A program made the position numbers and the translations under genes. 64,000 nt of DNA from Isoetes taiwanensis (taxonomy: Eukaryota; Streptophyta; Lycopodiopsida; Isoetales; Isoetaceae). Where the stretch lies: the NCBI GenBank assembly GCA_021234155.1, contig JAJEKV010000036.1, positions 11,175,426-11,239,425 on the forward strand, read 5' to 3'. This document shows positions 10,941 through 22,175 of this stretch, one piece after another. How positions within the stretch are numbered: the first letter of the stretch is position 1; each line of letters opens with the position of its first letter. The notes beneath the pieces are model-generated. The model had not been told where the DNA came from, ran no database searches, and saw nothing but the letters and a program-made list of their open reading frames with translations.

Positions 10941-13549
10941 ATGGCTCCTAGACGAAATGCTGAAACATCCGACCATGCTGAGGTGCAAGACAATACAGAA
11001 ACACAAGCTACTCCTCAAGGTGTATCTCAGACATCCTGAATAAGTCAGTAAATCTCAATGCTAGTATGCCTGCTCAATACTTTGAACTCAATGTCCCTAT
11101 TCCTGTTCCTACATTTGATTCTGGCATGAGTGCTAACAACTTTCTTAAGATCTTTGATGAATATTATCAAGAATATGGACACAAGAAAGGGACTAAGTTT
11201 GCTGAATTCAAGAAGTGCTTAAAAAATGATGAAGTAAGGGCTTGGTTGGAGTATGTGATAAGTGATGGTATCAACACATGGGATGAAATTGTCAAAAGGT
11301 TCTTATCTAGATTCGGTAAGGTTTATGACCCTCAAGATCTCATTTTTGAATTACAAACCTTTCATATTAGAAATGGTGAGACTGTTCACCAATATGTGGA
11401 AAGATTTCATGTGTACTTAACAAAATGCCAAACTAATCAAGTACCTAACCATACCTTACACCTTGTTGCATCTTTCATAAGGGTCCGACCGGTAGATCAA
11501 GAGTACACAGGAAGATGCTAAAGATTTACAAACAGGAGGGATTTGCAACCATCCACAAAGCTTTTAACAAGGCCATTGAGATTGCTGATGTGCTTTCCTA
11601 TTTACCGGATGATACTCATACCACTAATGATCCTTTCTTCCCAGATTTTGAACAGGAATATATGGGTACTGATGCTATACCAGTATATGCTATACAAAAA
11701 GATAAGAAGAAACCCAAGGCAGCTGAAGAATCAGACAGTACTGCTGCTACTACCAAGGCAGAGATTGATAAAGTTGCTGAGGCTTTACTTGAGGTCACCA
11801 AGCAACTTCAAGAATTGAAAGCATCTAGACCTGAAAGAAAAAGTTATCCCCCTTGTGCACATTGTATGAGAGAAACTCATTCTTCTGATGTTTGTTGGTA
11901 CAGGATATGCCTCAAATGCAACAAGAGAGGCCATTATGGAAAAGAGTGTCCTGTTTGTGCCTTTTGCAAAGCTACAGGACATTATGAAGACAGATGTAGT
12001 GTCAAAGAGTATTTTGCAAGACAAGAGAAAGCCAAAACTGCTGAGCCTACTGCTACTGTCAAATATTTGTCTGAAACTAGCTATCCTATCAGATTTATGC
12101 AGGAATTTGAAGAGCAGGAAGAAATAATGGCTGTGCATACGAGGGGAATGAAAGACAAGGGGTTATCTCAAGAAGAAATAGAAGCTAGCGCTGCTAAAGG
12201 TAAAATGAGTGAAAACAAGCAACCTGCACAAGATGGTAAGCAGCTTGTACCTCATGTGCCTTGTCAGAAATTCCTGAAAAAAGATAAAGATGGTGATGAC
12301 TTTGAAGTACTTATGAGAAATTCTAAAGTTAGTGTAGATTTGCTCACATTATTAAGGATTGCACCCACTTATAGAAAGAAGATGCTTAACTTGACTCAAG
12401 ATGAACAGGTTTGTCTCACACAAGAGGAACAAATTGCGTTTACAAATCATATTGAGGAGCAAATGCTAGTACAAGATGAACATGATCCTGGTGCTTTCAC
12501 ATGTGCAGCCAACATTGGGAAGAAAGCCTTGTCTAAGGTATTGTTGGATGGGGGATCACCTCTAAATGTTATGAAACAATGTGGCTTAGAGGTAGACAAG
12601 AAAGCTCCTATGGTACTGAAATCTTTCTCTAATTCAAGAATTAATCCCATAGGGATTGTAAGTAAAGTACCAATAGATATTGAAGGAATTGTTGTGGCTG
12701 CTAATTTTGTTGTGGTTGCATTTGAAGGAATGGATGAAAAAGCAGATATTTATGATTTACTTCTAGGAAGGAGATGGCTGTCAACAGTAGATGCCAGACC
12801 TGTTTGGTCAAAAGGGGAATGTACCATAACTGATGGAAGAAAAACAGTTGTTATCTACAACAAGCTTGGGGAGTTTGATTCTTTTAACTTCATTGAAGAA
12901 GATGTGTTGATATCCAATCAACTTGGGGTATATGAAGTTACCATGACCAATATGGGGGTGCACACAAGTCCAATTAAGGTATGCAATGTACACCAGGAAA
13001 TAAACTTTGCTTATTTATGGTTTGATGGTGGTGTCTCTAAGAAATTGAGTATAGCTTCTTCTCGCCATTCTTAAGGACAGGTCAAGCAAACTAATGGCAA
13101 AAGTTGGCAGAATTCATCAAAATGCTACTTCTAACATGGCTGAATATAAAGCTTTGATAGCAGGACTACAAGAGGCTAAGCATTTAGGTGTTACTGACAT
13201 CATTGTATTTGGAGACTCTCAACTTGTATGCAGGCAAATCTTGGTAGAATATCAAACAAAAAATGAAGAGATGATTATGCTTAGGGATCAAGCACTAGGG
13301 GAACTATCAACATTTGCATCCTGGGAGCTACTTCATGTCACAAGAAAGTTCAATGAAGAGGCCGATACCTTGTGTAAGAGTGTTTTGCTCGAACATTTGG
13401 CAGAAGGTGCTATCAAGGAGGAAGAATTGGAGGAAGATGAACTCAAACAGCTACATCCTATATTGGTAATCAATGCTAGTAGTGAAAAACAGGTTAGAGA
13501 AATCAAGATAGAAAAAAAATGGACAAGAAAGAACTCTTTATGTTGGTGA
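10941..13549 (+). pseudogene. gag-protease-RNase H, unit 2 (mostly open)
   Basis: Best preserved copy. ATG at 10941, with a frame break near 11030 where unit 1 reads through. A one-base lesion lies at about 11513 (acaggaagatg). After it, 11515-13074 is open for 519 residues: gag C-terminus, three consecutive zinc knuckles CX2CX4HX4C (11851-11999: CAHC..., CLKC..., CAFC...), then protease (LLDGGSPLNV, Asp 12547). Gag and protease are in one frame. An RNase H of the RVT_3 kind follows (FDGG, Asp 13024; AEYKALIAGL; GDSQLV; ADTLCK, Asp 13364), interrupted at about 13063 where this copy reads ctcgcc and unit 1 ctgctgcc. The ORF ends at the TGA at 13547-13549. Confidence 0.88.
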
Positions 13550-13550
13550 T

Positions 13551-14862
13551 ATGTTTGAGGAAAAGAATGAATGTATGGTAATAGATTTCTTCAAAGAATG
13601 GAAAGATGTTTTTGCATGGGATTATAATGAGCTGATTGGTGTTGATAAAAACATTTGTGAATTTGAAATAAAAATTAAGGAAGGTGTCAGCCCTGTGATG
13701 CAAAAACTAAGAAGGATTAATGTGGCTTTGCTAGACTTAATTAGAGAGGAGTTACTAAAAATGAAAGATGCAGGTGTGATCACTGAAATTTCAAATCCAG
13801 AATGGTTATCATGCATTGTGCCTGTTGAAAAAAAGAACAAAACTATCAGGATTTGTATTGATTATAGAGATTTTAACAAGGCCATTGTTAAAGACTCTAC
13901 TACCCTCTGCCTTTTTTGGAAGAGGTTTTACATCTTGTTGCGGGGAAGGAGACATACTCTTTTTGGATGGCTTTTCGTGATTCAACCAAATTTCTCAAGT
14001 AGTTAGAAGATCAACCAAAAACAGCTTTCATCACTCCATGGGGAACTTTTGCTATGAAGAGAATGCCTTTTGGTTTGATGAATGCTCCAAAGAACTTTTC
14101 AAAGAACAATGGATACTATATTCAAGGATATGCCTCCCTCTTTTTTGCTTTTAGAGTTTTTCTTGATGATCTCTGTTTGGGATCAGCCTTGAGAGATCAT
14201 TTCAATTATCTAACTAAGATATGTGGCATGTGCGTGAAGGAGGAGTGAGTTTAAACCCTAAGAAATGCGTATTTCTATGTCTCCAAGGGAGGATTGTTAG
14301 GGCATGAGATTTCCTCTAAAGGGATTCAAGTGGTCGAGAGCAAAGTGGAAGCATTAAAAAGCTTGCATCACCCAAAACTGTTAAGGAAGTAAAAAGTTTC
14401 TTAGGTATGGTAAGTTTTTAAGAATGTATGTTCCTCACTTCTCTAATCAGAGTAGCTCCTATATCTGATCTCACCAAGGTAGGCAAATATACCAAGCATG
14501 AGAGTAAGTTAATCATGGTAGAGTGGACTCGGACTTGCCAACTTGCCTTGACAAGATTATACAAGCCATCTCCAATTACGCACTTTTAAAACCTCCCGAT
14601 GCAACTAAACCTTTTGAAGCTTATATCGATGTAACAAAAAGAGCTGTAGGGTTGGTTTTATTGCAAGAGGAAGGGTGGTAACTTTTTCTAGCAAGATTTG
14701 GTCTAATCTTGAAAATGAGGTACCCAAGGCTCGAGAAAAGTGCAAAGCAGCTCTTATGTTTTTGATTGATAGACAAGGACATCTTATCCAAAAACAAATC
14801 ATACTCAGTGTATATGAAGCAAAATCCTTTGTCCTTGTTGTTCTAAAAAAAACAGCCTAAGA
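13551..14862 (+). pseudogene. Reverse transcriptase and second RNase H, unit 2 (broken)
   Basis: Begins in a different frame from the upstream gag-protease-RNase H, after an A8 run at 13512-13519. It is open to 14006 through RICIDYRDFNKA, then broken around motif A, where unit 1 still reads FLDGFSGFNQI. It is open again at 14054-14248 with MPFGLMNAPKNFSK and a FLDD catalytic box near 14164. The connection domain follows in a third frame to about 14430. A conventional, degenerate RNase H lies at about 14608-14862. The two units break at different places, so between them every domain is represented. Confidence 0.85.
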
Positions 14863-15044
14863 CCAAGATATGCAGATGGGCTTGTAAGATTCAAGAATAT
14901 GATATTGTTGTTAAAGCGATTAATTTGGTAAATGATCCCAGTACATATTTGACTAATATTTTGTTTGAGCAGGAAGATGAAGAAGGTTTGACTCATGAGG
15001 TTCAAGATGATGCAGTGCTAATGTAAACCTTGTGCGAGGGAGGC

Positions 15045-15719
15045 GATTGGCAAGCGAATATAAGAAGATATTTGGAATCAAATGAGATGCCAGAAGACCT
15101 CAACTCCAACCAAAAAAGAAGGTTCAAGAAGAAATGCAATAAGTTCAAGCTAATAGATAATGTGTTATGCAGGTATGACAAGGAGGGTATCATTTTGAGG
15201 TGTGTTGATGAAGAAGAAGCTAAGTTAGTGTTAGAAGCATGTCATGAAGGAGTATGTGGTGGACATTTTGCTGCAGATACTACAGCAAAAAAAATCTTGA
15301 GGGCTGGTTATTATTGGCCAACTCTCTTCAAGGACTGCTATGAGACAATCAAATGCTGCCATAAATGCCAAATTTTTGGTAGAAGAATTCTTCAACCAGC
15401 TGCCATAACTTCTCCAGGACCCTTCCAAGTCTGGGGACTTGATTTCATAGGACCTGTAGATCCACCTTCTTCTGCACAGCACCAGTATATTCTTGTAGCT
15501 ACTGATTATTTTACAAAATGGGCTGAAGCTATTCCCCTGAGACAAGCAAATGCTTATACTACTGCTAGGTTCATCCATGAAAATATCTGTGCCAGATTTG
15601 GTGTCCCTTTCAAACTTATATCTGATAGAGGCAGCCAGTTTCTGAATGATGTTATAGCTACACTGCTAGCAACTCTCAAAGTAAGACATTCTAAGAGTTC
15701 ATCCTACTATCTCCAAGGT
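15045..15719 (+). pseudogene. Integrase zinc domain and catalytic core, unit 2
   Basis: Open from about 15045 through the insertion point. It carries HEGVCGGHF...CHKC (HHCC zinc domain, about 15240-15370), GLDFIGPVDPP with the first catalytic Asp near 15440, TDYFTKWAEAIP, and LISDRGSQFLNDV with the second Asp near 15625. It is stopped by the hAT-like insertion after SSSYYLQG. The frame is intact where unit 1 is shifted (15470-15490). Confidence 0.88.
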
Positions 15720-16471
15720 CAGAGTAAAAATTATGAGCACCTAGTATATTTTATTTTGTTAACTATGGGCGATTTTTTAATATAATAATATTTTTATTAA
15801 TTATTGTGTGGGTGATTTTGTTATATCAAAAATTTTATTAAGTTATATATGGGCGATTTTTTAAAAATAAAAATCTTATGCTTATTTTGATGGACAATTT
15901 AATTTACATTACAAGTTTTTTGTTTTTTCGCCTTACTTTTTTCCACAAATTCAATACAAACTATAAACCACAAGTTCAATACAAACTATAAAATACTCAT
16001 TAACAAAGCTTATTGGTTGAATCGACAACTTACTTTCATTGTACTTGCCAAAAATTAGCGTCACATGAAATATCACCCCCAATGTCTTCCACACCAATTT
16101 CCAATTTCTGAGAAGCCTAATCTGATAAGACCTAATTCCAGAAGCCCTAATTCGATTCCGAAAGCCCTAATTTCGAATTGTAATGGTGATACCGGGATAA
16201 GTTATCACCTCAAAAACCTTACTATTTTGGGCGATTTATTTGGTAATGTATATGTTTAAAAATCATCAATGGGCTATTCCCTTTTCACAATGTCCATAAA
16301 TTAATCATATGATGGGCGATTCCCCCTTTTGCAAAGATCAAATCTAATTATATATGGGCGATTGCACCTCTAGAATATACAAAATTGATCCTACTAACCT
16401 GTCGAATGCTAATCTAAAAGTTTAAAATAAATTAGCCCATTTGCGATTAATCGTCCTTAATTTTTACCTTG
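15720..16471 (+). mobile_element. hAT-like non-autonomous element in integrase, unit 2
   Basis: 752 bp, near identical to 6276-7025. It has the same tccaaggt 8-bp target duplication (15712-15719 and 16472-16479), the same CAGAGTAAAAATTA / CAAGGTAAAAATTA inverted ends and the same insertion point. The insertion therefore predates the duplication of the retroelement unit. Confidence 0.82.
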
Positions 16472-16479
16472 TCCAAGGT

Positions 16480-17076
16480 AATGATTAGGCAGAATCCACT
16501 AACAAAGTGCTCAAAACTATCCTCAAAAAGACTATTAGTGTCTCAAAAAAGGATTGGCATTTGAAGTTGCATGATGCTCTGTGGGCTTACAGAACTACAA
16601 CTAAAACCTCGACCAAACATACACCTTTTAGTCTAGTTTATGGGGTAGAATCTATCATTCCAGTAGAGCTTGAGCTTCCATCCTTGAGAATGGCTTTGAA
16701 ATTAAATTTGGAAATAGGGGAAGCACTTGAAGAAAGGTGTGTACGGCTTATGCAACTAGAAGAGCATAGATATGAAGCTGAAAATGCTATACTATTAAAA
16801 AAGGCTAAAGATCTAGCAGCCTTCAAAGCAGCACACAAATTGCAAGGTACCTTGAAAGATGGAGAGCTAGTCCTAAAATGGAATAAGGCAAAGGAAGACT
16901 GTGCTAGCAAATTTGAAGAGCTGTGGGAAGGACCTTTTGAAGTTACAGGACCAGCAGGCCAAGAATCATATTGGTTGAAGTCTATACCAGAAGGAAGAAT
17001 CTTACCAAATCCTATCAACATTTTACATCTTAAGAGGTACTGGCAGCAGCATGTTGCCCTTAGTCTATTTGAATAA
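16480..17076 (+). pseudogene. Integrase C-terminal part, unit 2
   Basis: Continues the integrase after the insertion. It reads ...gattag gcagaatcc, i.e. a TAG where Gln is expected, followed by Ala-Glu-Ser holding the catalytic Glu, then a 189-residue open frame from 16507 to 17076. Motifs are LHDALWAYRTT, TPFSLVYGVESIIPVE, WEGPFEVTGPAGQESYWLK and LKRYWQQHVALSLFE before the stop. The TAG is shared by both units, so it is ancestral. No chromodomain is seen. Confidence 0.85.
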
Positions 17077-19490
17077 ACCTTGTTGTTTAGATGTTAGAGT
17101 AGGCAGTGTGTTAGATAAAAGTGTTTTTTTTTGCAAGGGCAATAGGTATTACTCTTATGGTACTGATTTATCTTAAGTTAGTTCATTTATAGCAATTGAT
17201 AAATAGAATAGGCAGTGTGTTAGATAAAAGTGTTCCTTGCAAGTGCAATAGGTATTATTCCTTTAGTGCTGATTTATTTTAAGTTAGTTCATTTATAGCA
17301 ATTGATAAATTAACGTCCTTGGTTCTAATGTGAAGTTGCAGAAAATGGTTATTTCAAGGCTACAAGTACATGAGGCTCAGGTTTGTTTCTTCCTAATATT
17401 ATACTTTTCCATGCAGGACCACCCTCTTGATTTCACCTTACACCTTTATTCACTTCTCAGCCATTCACCTTGATGAGCATGCTGTCTTCACTTCCACCAC
17501 CAGACAGCATTTTATGCTAACCTTAATTGATTTTGTATAACAGGTACACCCTCTGCTCTTCATTCATAAACCTTCCATTCTGTTCAAGAGTAGTCCACCA
17601 TTCATACTTCATCATTTTTCTACTCTGCCCTGAGTATACATTCATATCCCAGAAAAAGCTGCCACCATATCACCACCTGGCAGCTAAATGTTGAACTGGG
17701 TCTTGTACTGTCATTGCAGGTTCACCCTCTTGTTCATTCATTATCATCTGATACACTCAAGGCTTGCTTCCATATAAACTTGCTTTCCAAACATCTTCTC
17801 CAAAGCTGCCACCATATCACCACATGGCAGCTAGATGTTGAACTGATTCTTGTACTGTCATTGCAGGTTCACCCTCTTGTTCATTCATTATCATCTGACA
17901 CACTCAAGGCTTGCTTTCATATAAAATTGCTTTCCAAACATCTTCTCCCATAATTTCCATCCATTCCATCCATCATGGCAACATTCTGCATGCTGCAAGA
18001 AGGAATTAATGTCTTGAGAAGCTGGAGAACCAGCCTGCCTCTTCTTTTTTTTAGCATGATGCTGCCACTCATGGCAGCATGGAAGAACCATTAGCATTTC
18101 CAAATACATGGTTCAATAAGCACATAAGGAGTATTTGAGGTTGCAACTTTGAAGACCATTCGAAAAAGCTACAAAAGACACAAGGACTTGAAGACCCAAA
18201 GAAGGACATTCACTTGAGAAAACATTAAAGGAGTATTTTGGCTAAATGGGAGGTCACAAGGCAAGTTACTAAATTTGAAGCCCTATTGAAGATTTGCAAG
18301 ATCACAACTTGGTATGATATCTTGATTTGAGCATTGAAGTTGATATTCTTAAAGTTCTTGAAGAATTGCCTAGCCATTCTCTTTCATTCTATGTCTTGAG
18401 TCATTCTCTCCATTCCATGTCTAGCCTTCTTTTTTTTTTCCACATTTCCATCTCCTCTCATTACATACTATGGTGTTGGTAACATTTCTTTCCCTAGTCA
18501 AATGAAACACACACTCCATGCTCCATCCACCCACTCACCAAAGTCAAGCATTAGGGAGCCTCATGAATTCATTTCAAAAATACCTAGAGTTATACCTACT
18601 AGGTCTTACAAAAGAAGGACAAAAGCAAGACATGTCCAACTATGCAAGAAGTGAGCTCCCTAGTAGCATCCCATGTCAAAAAAAATTGCAAAAGATACAA
18701 ACATCTACTTCATCATTCATAATTCCACTTCACCACTCATATCATACGTGTCACCCATATCATCCATACTTCATGCCACCTCACAAAAAAAAAACATCAT
18801 TTTTTGACTAGGGAAAAAATGGTTACCAACCCTTAAGTGCCACATCTTCACCATTTTTTTGCCACCTCACCAAGTCCCATGCTTAGCCATTTCCTTTTTT
18901 TCCAAAAAAATCAAAGTGTTCCATTTGAAAATTTGATGATACTATCTGGTAGCCCTCATGAAAACATGCCACCTGACACAAACATTCTTGAAAAAAGAGT
19001 TTATATTGACCTTCTAAATGGCCTTCTTGGGGCGCGTGCCTTTTTGAAAAAATGATAAAACCTACCTACATCTACCCTCTCATCCTCTGCCAAGTGGCGT
19101 CCCCCCTGGCATGCCAAGTCGAAACACGAGCCGAGCTTGGCGTGGGAGGAGACCACGTAATCAGAAGACTAGGCAATGGATCTATATTTATACCTTGGCT
19201 TCTTTTTCCATTCCGGCCTGTGGGATATTTCTTCACAAGAAAAATCAAGAACCCTAAGATTTGCAGGCCAAGAAACGGATTTTTAGCAGCTGGGAACTAC
19301 CTAATCATGACTATATCCTCCCGATTTAACTTGAGTGATCCCAAGAACTCCAAACCTGTGCTAAATGACGGATAATCTGTTGGATCTTGCAAGAATTGGA
19401 ACAGAACAAAGCATTTTCAAAAAGGGGCAAATCGACTAAGGAAATTTCAAGGGCTTCACAAGATTGGGAGATTGTTGATCACGAAATACA
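17077..19490 (+). other. Retroelement 3' non-coding region, unit 2
   Basis: Equivalent of 7630-9900 and equally gene-free. It has the same 109-bp tandem duplication. It differs by one extra copy of a 147-bp segment (starts 17655 and 17802, aaagctgccaccatatcac), single in unit 1, which explains most of the longer period of this unit. The two 147-bp copies differ at several bases, so the duplication is older than the unit amplification or one copy was lost from unit 1. Confidence 0.65.
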
Positions 19491-20491
19491 TGTCGGTCAC
19501 GATCTTACGCTTGTGAATTCGACCTTCCTTGCTGCATCAATTTACTTGATTGAGCAGTAAAGCTGACCAATTATTCTGTCCGATCCCGGAAGTATTATTG
19601 ACTCCTGAATTGTGAGTTATTTGAAGTTATGTGAAACTCCTGTTATGATTGTCAAGTGAATGAAAATCCGACTTTGGTATAATTTCCTTTTCTCAACTTC
19701 CTTTTCAAGAAAGTTTATGCATATCTGCTAAATATCGTTCTAGTTTTTTTAATTCTATTGAACATTAGAAAGATCCTACTTAGGCTTCATAGGAATAGTC
19801 ACCCTGCATTCAAAGAAAACATAAAAATATAAATATTAGTCAAAGCTAAGTCCTAGCTATCTGATAAGAGTCAAAACCTATCTTTTTAAGCTACAAAACT
19901 CTCTAGCAAGGGTCCAAATCCATATATTATTATCAAAACCTCGGTAATTCTCTTCTATTTTGTCTCAGGAAAAACAAAAACATCTAGATAAATATCTCTG
20001 TCATCAAAAAACACAGTCTGTCAGTGGCAAATTACTCTCTGTTCATTTAGCATTCTAAGTAAACCCCAAAAAAGGTGTTGCACTTTACCTACAAGAGCAA
20101 TTCTATCAGTCCCAGTTGTCCCAGATCAAAAATAATATCTCACAAAACATTTGAGAATTTCTGCTCTCTGCCGAGAGTATTGACCAATTTTTGACTAGGT
20201 CAGGCATATATTTTTCAAGTATCTAGAACTGTCTGACTTCAAAAAGGATTTTGCACTCTTTTAATATCAAGTGTTGGGATCACACTCATACTTTTTTCAA
20301 GTAAAATCCTCCAGTTATTTGTACTTGGTGTTGAAAAGAGGAAATAGGGTTTTTTCTTGAAATGGGAAAGCTGTACTAACAGGCTTGTGGTGAGAAGTTT
20401 TTGCAAAATTTAGGTTCAGAGTGGTTGCCTGAAGCAACCTGGAGGTCCTAAACCATTCTAGTTGAGGGTTTTGCCAGGATTACCCTCAACA
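19491..20491 (+). repeat. LTR copy 3 (3')
   Basis: About 1001 bp. It ends ...taccctcaaca at 20491, after which host sequence (actcctttac) begins. It differs from copies 1 and 2 by a few substitutions (for example ttgggatc for ttaggatc, aaatagggt for aaacagggt) and by small scrambles at CTG/CAG sites (cgatcttacgc for cgatcttctgc, ggtccaaatcc for ggtccagtcc). Confidence 0.85.
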
Positions 20492-21429
20492 ACTCCTTTA
20501 CTTTAAACTGTCCTATATTTGACTGTTGCAAGTTCAATTCCAAATACAATGGTCAATATCATATACCAAGTAATGTTAGGGTTTGCAGTTTATGAAGTTA
20601 GCATTTCAATTGATATTATATGACTTCTAACTCGCACTCACTATAGATAACCTATGATAGATCTTCCACATCTTTTAAAAAATATTGTGTTTGCATAAAA
20701 TATGCGTTCGATGAACGAGTATAATTGAGTCCCAAATAGCAAGTTCAATGCAAATATATGAACATATATGAAGATATCTGAAGAATAAATAGCTCTCCAA
20801 AGAATGGTAGTCAGGAATACTATGGACATGACACAAGCGAATGCAATGGTGGAGGCCAAGCAAAGGGTTGTGCATGAGGTTGTAAAGGATATAAGGATGA
20901 GGGGGATATATTATACCCTCCATCAATACCCCATGCATACATACCCCATGGATTGCCTTAAATCCCCACCGTTTAAAAGAAAATGAACGCTCCAAAACTT
21001 GATACGTCATGGGGCATTATAAAAAGGTCATCGGACGGCCATCCAAAGGGAATGCAACGACATCTTTACATCGTTGGATAGAAGGGGGCAGGGCGAATCC
21101 TGACCATCCATTATGGGCAAGCAGGTCCAAGGAAGATGTAAGAATTAAGGCTTTGAATCGTACCTATGAAAATCAATGGGAGTTTCAGGCTTTGAATATT
21201 CATTGTCCAGATTGAGGTTTCACGTTCGTCGAAATCTGAGAGGAAATATTCCCCTTGCTTCGTCGAAATCTAATAAAAAATCTAATTGTGAAATTGTGAC
21301 TATGGAAAACACCGGAGTTGTTGTAGTGTATAGTAGTGATGCCATGACGGAGCCTAAGAAACGTGTTGCAAATAGCAAATGGAGGTGTAGAGTTTGGCGA
21401 CGAAACTAGATCATGTTAATCGGCCCTTT
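20492..21429 (+). other. No gene recognised
   Basis: About 0.9 kb of host DNA between the LTR array and the Argonaute-related locus. Short open frames at 20641-21010 (minus) and 21009-21409 (plus) have no recognisable motifs and no codon pattern I would trust. Confidence 0.4.
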
Positions 21430-21720
21430 TGGTTTTGTTCTTATGGCGGAAATGGTGGAAGATCGACGTTGTAGCAGCGGGTGGTTCAAGTAGTTTAGGA
21501 TGCTTAAAGTGTGGACAAAGCAGATAGTTTGGACGGGAATTTTCAAGTTCTGATTCACATAGTTGTTATAGAGGCAAAGGTCGTCAGTGAGGAACAACAT
21601 GTATGAAGAAGAAATTCTAATGACAATAAGTGGAGTGGATGAACAAAATCTAAATGGAATAAACCCAAAGAATCAACTGACTGTAGATGGGGAAGAGATA
21701 AACTACTCATAATAGGACAT
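21430..21720 (+). pseudogene. Zinc-knuckle / Trp-rich unit 0 (partial)
   Basis: In one plus frame the sequence reads GGSSSLGCLKCGQSR, stop, FGREFSSSDSHSCYRGKGRQ, i.e. a CX2C zinc knuckle whose His codon is now TAG. It is followed by NDNKWSGW...DCRWG with Trp-Gly and Trp-Ser-Gly steps. At DNA level it aligns with the unit at 24530-24740 (gcttaaa-gtg, ggcaaaggtcgt/ggcagagacc). It is a truncated third member of the repeated module. Confidence 0.5.
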
Positions 21721-22175
21721 TGCTTTATATAAGAAGGAAAAGTCATGTCTTCTTATCAGTAAATGAAAAGAATTGGTTTTCCCTAGTGTTTTTAAAATTA
21801 CCACGATCTTCCTATTCATTCGTTAGATCAAACAGAGTTAAAATCGGGAACAGTTAGGAACCGAAGGTGATTGCAAAAATGAATGAGAGATTATCTTGAT
21901 AATAACCCGAACTAGATCTAGGTATTGATGATCCGAACTCTTATTGTTGACAAAAAAATATGTTCTTCCCAAAAATGGCGCAACTTCCTCCATAGAGTGC
22001 CTGATCCAGACACGAACTTCTTCCTAGGTACACCCTTATATGTTTATGATAAGCAACATTGTCCATCCTAGCACATAATATATATGAGCATAGCTTAAAG
22101 GGGATGGCCTCTATGTGTTCCCTGTGACACGGGAAAACAAAGCCCTATAAAAAGAATGCTCATTCTGCCTGAGCA

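Larger units (their letters stand above)
444..20491 (+). mobile_element. Tandem Ty3-type LTR retrotransposon (LTR-int-LTR-int-LTR)
   Basis: Three near-identical LTRs of about 1 kb flank two near-identical internal regions of about 8.5 kb, with repeat periods of 9457 and 9591 bp. Domain order in each internal region is gag, protease, RNase H, RT, second RNase H, integrase, so this is Ty3/Gypsy type and probably a non-chromovirus (OTA/Tat-like) lineage. Both units share the same hAT insertion in integrase. No clear target-site duplication is seen outside the outer LTRs (bases before 444 are acatc, after 20491 actcc). Sharing of the middle LTR is what unequal LTR-LTR recombination of a single insertion would give. 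The LTRs differ at only a handful of positions, so the element is young. Confidence 0.9.

Noticed and set aside
439-20496. 5-bp target-site duplication for the LTR array
   Set aside because: acatc before and actcc after do not match, and the left LTR boundary is unclear.
22141-22160. TATA box ccctataaaaag as promoter
   Set aside because: It lies downstream of the minus-strand Argonaute end and has no supported plus-strand gene after it.
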